DNA of 64,000 nt from EW11 sp035765635 (GTDB lineage: Bacteria > Verrucomicrobiota > Verrucomicrobiia > Opitutales > Opitutaceae). The stretch spans positions 115,232 through 179,231 of the forward strand of contig DASTWZ010000050.1 of NCBI GenBank assembly GCA_035765635.1. Direction: 5' to 3'. The notes under the pieces are model-generated. The model was not told where the DNA came from and made no database searches. It saw nothing but the letters and a program-made list of their open reading frames with translations. Every line of letters starts with the position of its first letter. Within the stretch, counting starts at the first letter, position 1. Below are positions 61,996-64,000 of the stretch, in pieces. A program made the translations under genes and the position numbers.

Positions 61996-63366
61996 TCAGT
62001 AGCGGCGCTGCATGATCGCGCCGGTGCTGTCTTCGAAGATGAGAAGCTTGTGGGCGCTATCGACGCCGGTGAATCGAACTCCGAGCTGCTGATCGAGAAC
62101 TTCGCCGGTGCGGAGCATGCGTCCGTTCATCAGGGCGCGCGCGGGGTCGCCCTGGAAAACGCCATTCACGCGAAGGTTGACCACGAGTAAACGGAACGCG
62201 GCGCTGGGCTGCGGCGCTGCCTTGGGCTGGTCATGCCTGATCAAATCGGCATTGGACTCGACCTGCGTGGAAGTCGCTTTCGCGGGAGCGGTCGAGCTGG
62301 GATGAATCGCGAGTTGCGTCGTCTTCATCTCGGTTTCTTCCGCTGGTTTTTCTTCCAAGTCGGGAAGCTTTTCAGCGTCTTCAGCCGCGGCGAGGGTGTC
62401 GCGGGCCTTGGCCACCAGTTTGCCGGCCGTGCTTTGCGGATTGGCGACGACGCCGCCCTTCAAAACTGGTTTGTCGTTATCCGCGGCCGCGTCGGCAGAT
62501 GCTGATGGCTTTGCGGCGGCAGAGGCGGTGGCGGACTTTGCGGCGGCGCTCTGGCTTTTCGCGGCGAGTGCACTGGCGGCGGGACGTTTTTCCAGGTCCA
62601 TCATGTGGCGCAGAACGAGAAAACCGCCCACGGCAACGACGACCGCGAGAACGATTGCGCCGGCGAGTAGACCTGTCCTGAGACCACCGGATTTCTTGAC
62701 CCTTTCCTTCACCTTGGCCGCGGGCGGGGCGTCGGCTTGTGGTGCGCGGAGAAATGGCGGCGGTTTCGCGCCTGCGACCGGCGCGGTGCTCAACGGCATG
62801 TTTGGCGCATTCGGGCTCTTTGGCGGCGGCTGATTTACCGGCAATGCGGCAACGGCTGCGCCCGAAATCGAAGGGGCGGGTGCGTGACTCGCATCGGCGG
62901 CCGTCAGCCGCGGCTTCAATTTGAAGCGGCCAACTTCGACCGTTTCAGCGCCGCCGCTCGCGGGAGCGGAAGGCGAGGTCGGTATCGGAAGCTTCGATAC
63001 GTCAGGAAATGGGACGGCGCCAGCGCCATTGGCCACGGCCGCGGCGGGGGCATGCGTGTTCGCGTGGAGCGGACCCGGCGGTGGCGGAACGATCGGCAAG
63101 TCCGGCGCGACGATCGGCTCGCTGACGTGTTCTTCGGCCGCGGGCGCTTCGACGGGCATGCGCAAAGTGATACGCCCCGCGGATGGCGAGGTCGGCGAAA
63201 CATCGGCCGGCGGAAGTTCGACGGCGACAGAAGGTTGCGGGGGCGCAGCGATGGTTTCGAGTGGCGTCTTCGAAAGCACGATGGAAGGCGGGGGCGTCGA
63301 GACCGCTTCCGGGCGGATTCGCGGCTTCAATCGTAGCGAGGGAAGAGGGGCGTTTTCGTCACTCAT
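61996..63366 (-). CDS. Proline/alanine-rich single-TM protein with GspB-like C-terminal domain
   Basis: A 456-residue bitopic protein. Residues 1-229 are cytoplasmic, disordered and Pro/Ala-rich, with repeated basic motifs (LPSLRLKPRI at 8-17, VGRFKLKPRL at 145-154). A single TM segment TGLLAGAIVLAVVVAVGGFL is at about 231-253. A periplasmic low-complexity linker follows. The C-terminal 65 residues, VNGVFQGDPARALMNGRMLR to GAIMQRRY, resemble the C-terminal domain of GspB-type proteins that accompany type II secretion; this is a pattern-level inference. No secretion genes are in the window. Confidence 0.75.
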   Translation of the reverse strand: MSDENAPLPSLRLKPRIRPEAVSTPPPSIVLSKTPLETIAAPPQPSVAVELPPADVSPTSPSAGRITLRMPVEAPAAEEHVSEPIVAPDLPIVPPPPGPLHANTHAPAAAVANGAGAVPFPDVSKLPIPTSPSAPASGGAETVEVGRFKLKPRLTAADASHAPAPSISGAAVAALPVNQPPPKSPNAPNMPLSTAPVAGAKPPPFLRAPQADAPPAAKVKERVKKSGGLRTGLLAGAIVLAVVVAVGGFLVLRHMMDLEKRPAASALAAKSQSAAAKSATASAAAKPSASADAAADNDKPVLKGGVVANPQSTAGKLVAKARDTLAAAEDAEKLPDLEEKPAEETEMKTTQLAIHPSSTAPAKATSTQVESNADLIRHDQPKAAPQPSAAFRLLVVNLRVNGVFQGDPARALMNGRMLRTGEVLDQQLGVRFTGVDSAHKLLIFEDSTGAIMQRRY

Positions 63367-63563
63367 GATAAGGCGGAAAATGTTGGGCTCATCCGGGCGG
63401 TTTGGTGTCGGAAGGAAGAGATGAGCATGTCGATTCGATCGGTCGGGCCGGTGTGGGCGAAAGTTTCACTCGCGCCCGAAACGGGAACGCGCGAATTTCA
63501 GTTAGAAATAAACTCGGCTCATTGACAGCCGCACAAGGGTAAGAATTGAGTCAAAAACCACCT

Positions 63564-63833
63564 ATGAAATTTCGCTGTATCTTCGTCCTCCTCGCAGCTC
63601 TCGCACTTTCAGCCGGCTGCCATCATGGAAAGCCGCAGGCAGGCGTGGCTGCTGAAACGGAAGAGACGCTGCGGCAGCGGTGGGTGGCGAAGCGAATGGG
63701 TGAGCTGCAGGCGAGCGGTGTTACGGATCCGCGCGAAGCGCGCCGCCAGGCGGTCGAAGAATTTCGCCAAAAGTATAAGTACGCCCCGAGTGCCTCTGCG
63801 CCGGATTTGGTTGGCGACGGGCAGATGCGGTAG
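63564..63833 (+). CDS. Small lipoprotein
   Basis: An 89-residue protein from the ATG at 63564 (a TTG at 63546 is the alternative). The signal peptide IFVLLAALALSAGC ends in a lipobox cysteine followed by HHGKPQ. The mature part is charged and helical (ETEETLRQRWVAKRMGELQA, PREARRQAVEEFRQKYK) with no recognised domain. It is divergent from the GspB-like gene. The role is unknown. Confidence 0.7.
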   Translation: MKFRCIFVLLAALALSAGCHHGKPQAGVAAETEETLRQRWVAKRMGELQASGVTDPREARRQAVEEFRQKYKYAPSASAPDLVGDGQMR

Positions 63834-63904
63834 CGGTGCGCGGGAGGGGTTTGGAAGTGCGCTAGACTAGAAGTGCGTTCGCGTGGGGCTGGCTGCGCGT
63901 CGTG

Positions 63905-64000
63905 ATCGAGTCCGCCGCTTCGCGGCAGGAAAGAGGAGAATGCCGGCGTGGACGCCAGCGCTCCCAGAGCCTCTGCGCCTTGAAAAGGCGCACTCGGCGG
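63905..64000. repeat. Type IV repeat, copy at the right edge (continues outside window)
   Basis: GAATGCCGGCGTGGACGCC, then AGCGCTCCCAGAGCCTCTGC and the hairpin GCGCCTTGAAAAGGCGC, match the 19.7-20.1 kb cluster. The last part is the reverse complement of 19871-19925. The repeat runs to the last base of the window. Confidence 0.75.

Overview
The window is a high-GC bacterial chromosome segment with genes on both strands and no rRNA, tRNA, transposase, phage or CRISPR locus that I can see. It most resembles the Verrucomicrobiota, probably Opitutaceae. The grounds are two large TonB-dependent receptors, one with an N-terminal carboxypeptidase-regulatory-like domain; several multi-domain TonB-C proteins; start codons mostly lacking Shine-Dalgarno sequences; and an unusually rich set of dispersed palindromic intergenic repeats. 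The taxonomic assignment is inference from gene content, not from a marker gene.

Layout. 1-6.6 kb: a TonB-C repeat protein running off the left edge, an MFS transporter, and a 1,151-residue protein that I identify as PPi-type PEP carboxykinase. 6.7-12.3 kb: queE and queC, an RNase D homologue, and an oleC-oleD pair. 12.6-19.6 kb: a TrmH/SpoU methyltransferase, an RlmD-type methyltransferase, a DUF4202 protein, rlmN, DAHP synthase and a hypothetical protein. 20.1-24.7 kb: a lytic transglycosylase, miaB, a membrane protein, gmk and a VTT-domain protein. 24.6-30.7 kb: a three-gene minus-strand operon (alpha/alpha-barrel glycosidase-like protein, GT4 glycosyltransferase, phosphodiesterase-EEP fusion). 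31.0-43.2 kb: two TonB-dependent receptors, then two paralogous TPR proteins placed tail to tail and an FG-GAP lipoprotein. 43.3-53.7 kb: a methyltransferase, a Tat-type GMC dehydrogenase pair, an AKR/TIM-barrel isomerase/MFS/SDR cluster, an AraC regulator and gnd. 54-64 kb: two hypotheticals, molybdopterin genes (moeA, moaC, moaD, moaE), a second TonB-C repeat protein, a dihydrouridine synthase, a GspB-like membrane protein and a small lipoprotein.

Themes. RNA modification is well represented (queE, queC, TrmH, RlmD, RlmN, MiaB, Dus). Carbon metabolism includes a possible oxidative (3-keto) sugar route: Fe-S GMC dehydrogenase, its Tat-exported small subunit, isomerase, reductases and transporter. 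Envelope and uptake functions are represented by the TonB receptors, TonB-C repeat proteins, TPR/FG-GAP proteins and the glycan-phosphodiester operon.

The most unusual feature is the repeat landscape. Eight copies of a nested double palindrome (type I), three full and two half copies of a second family (type II), and at least four further families (III-VI) fill nearly every larger intergenic gap. In places they supply start or stop codons of neighbouring genes. One protein-coding gene, at the left edge, has no stop inside the window; I reconstructed it by translating the minus strand by hand.
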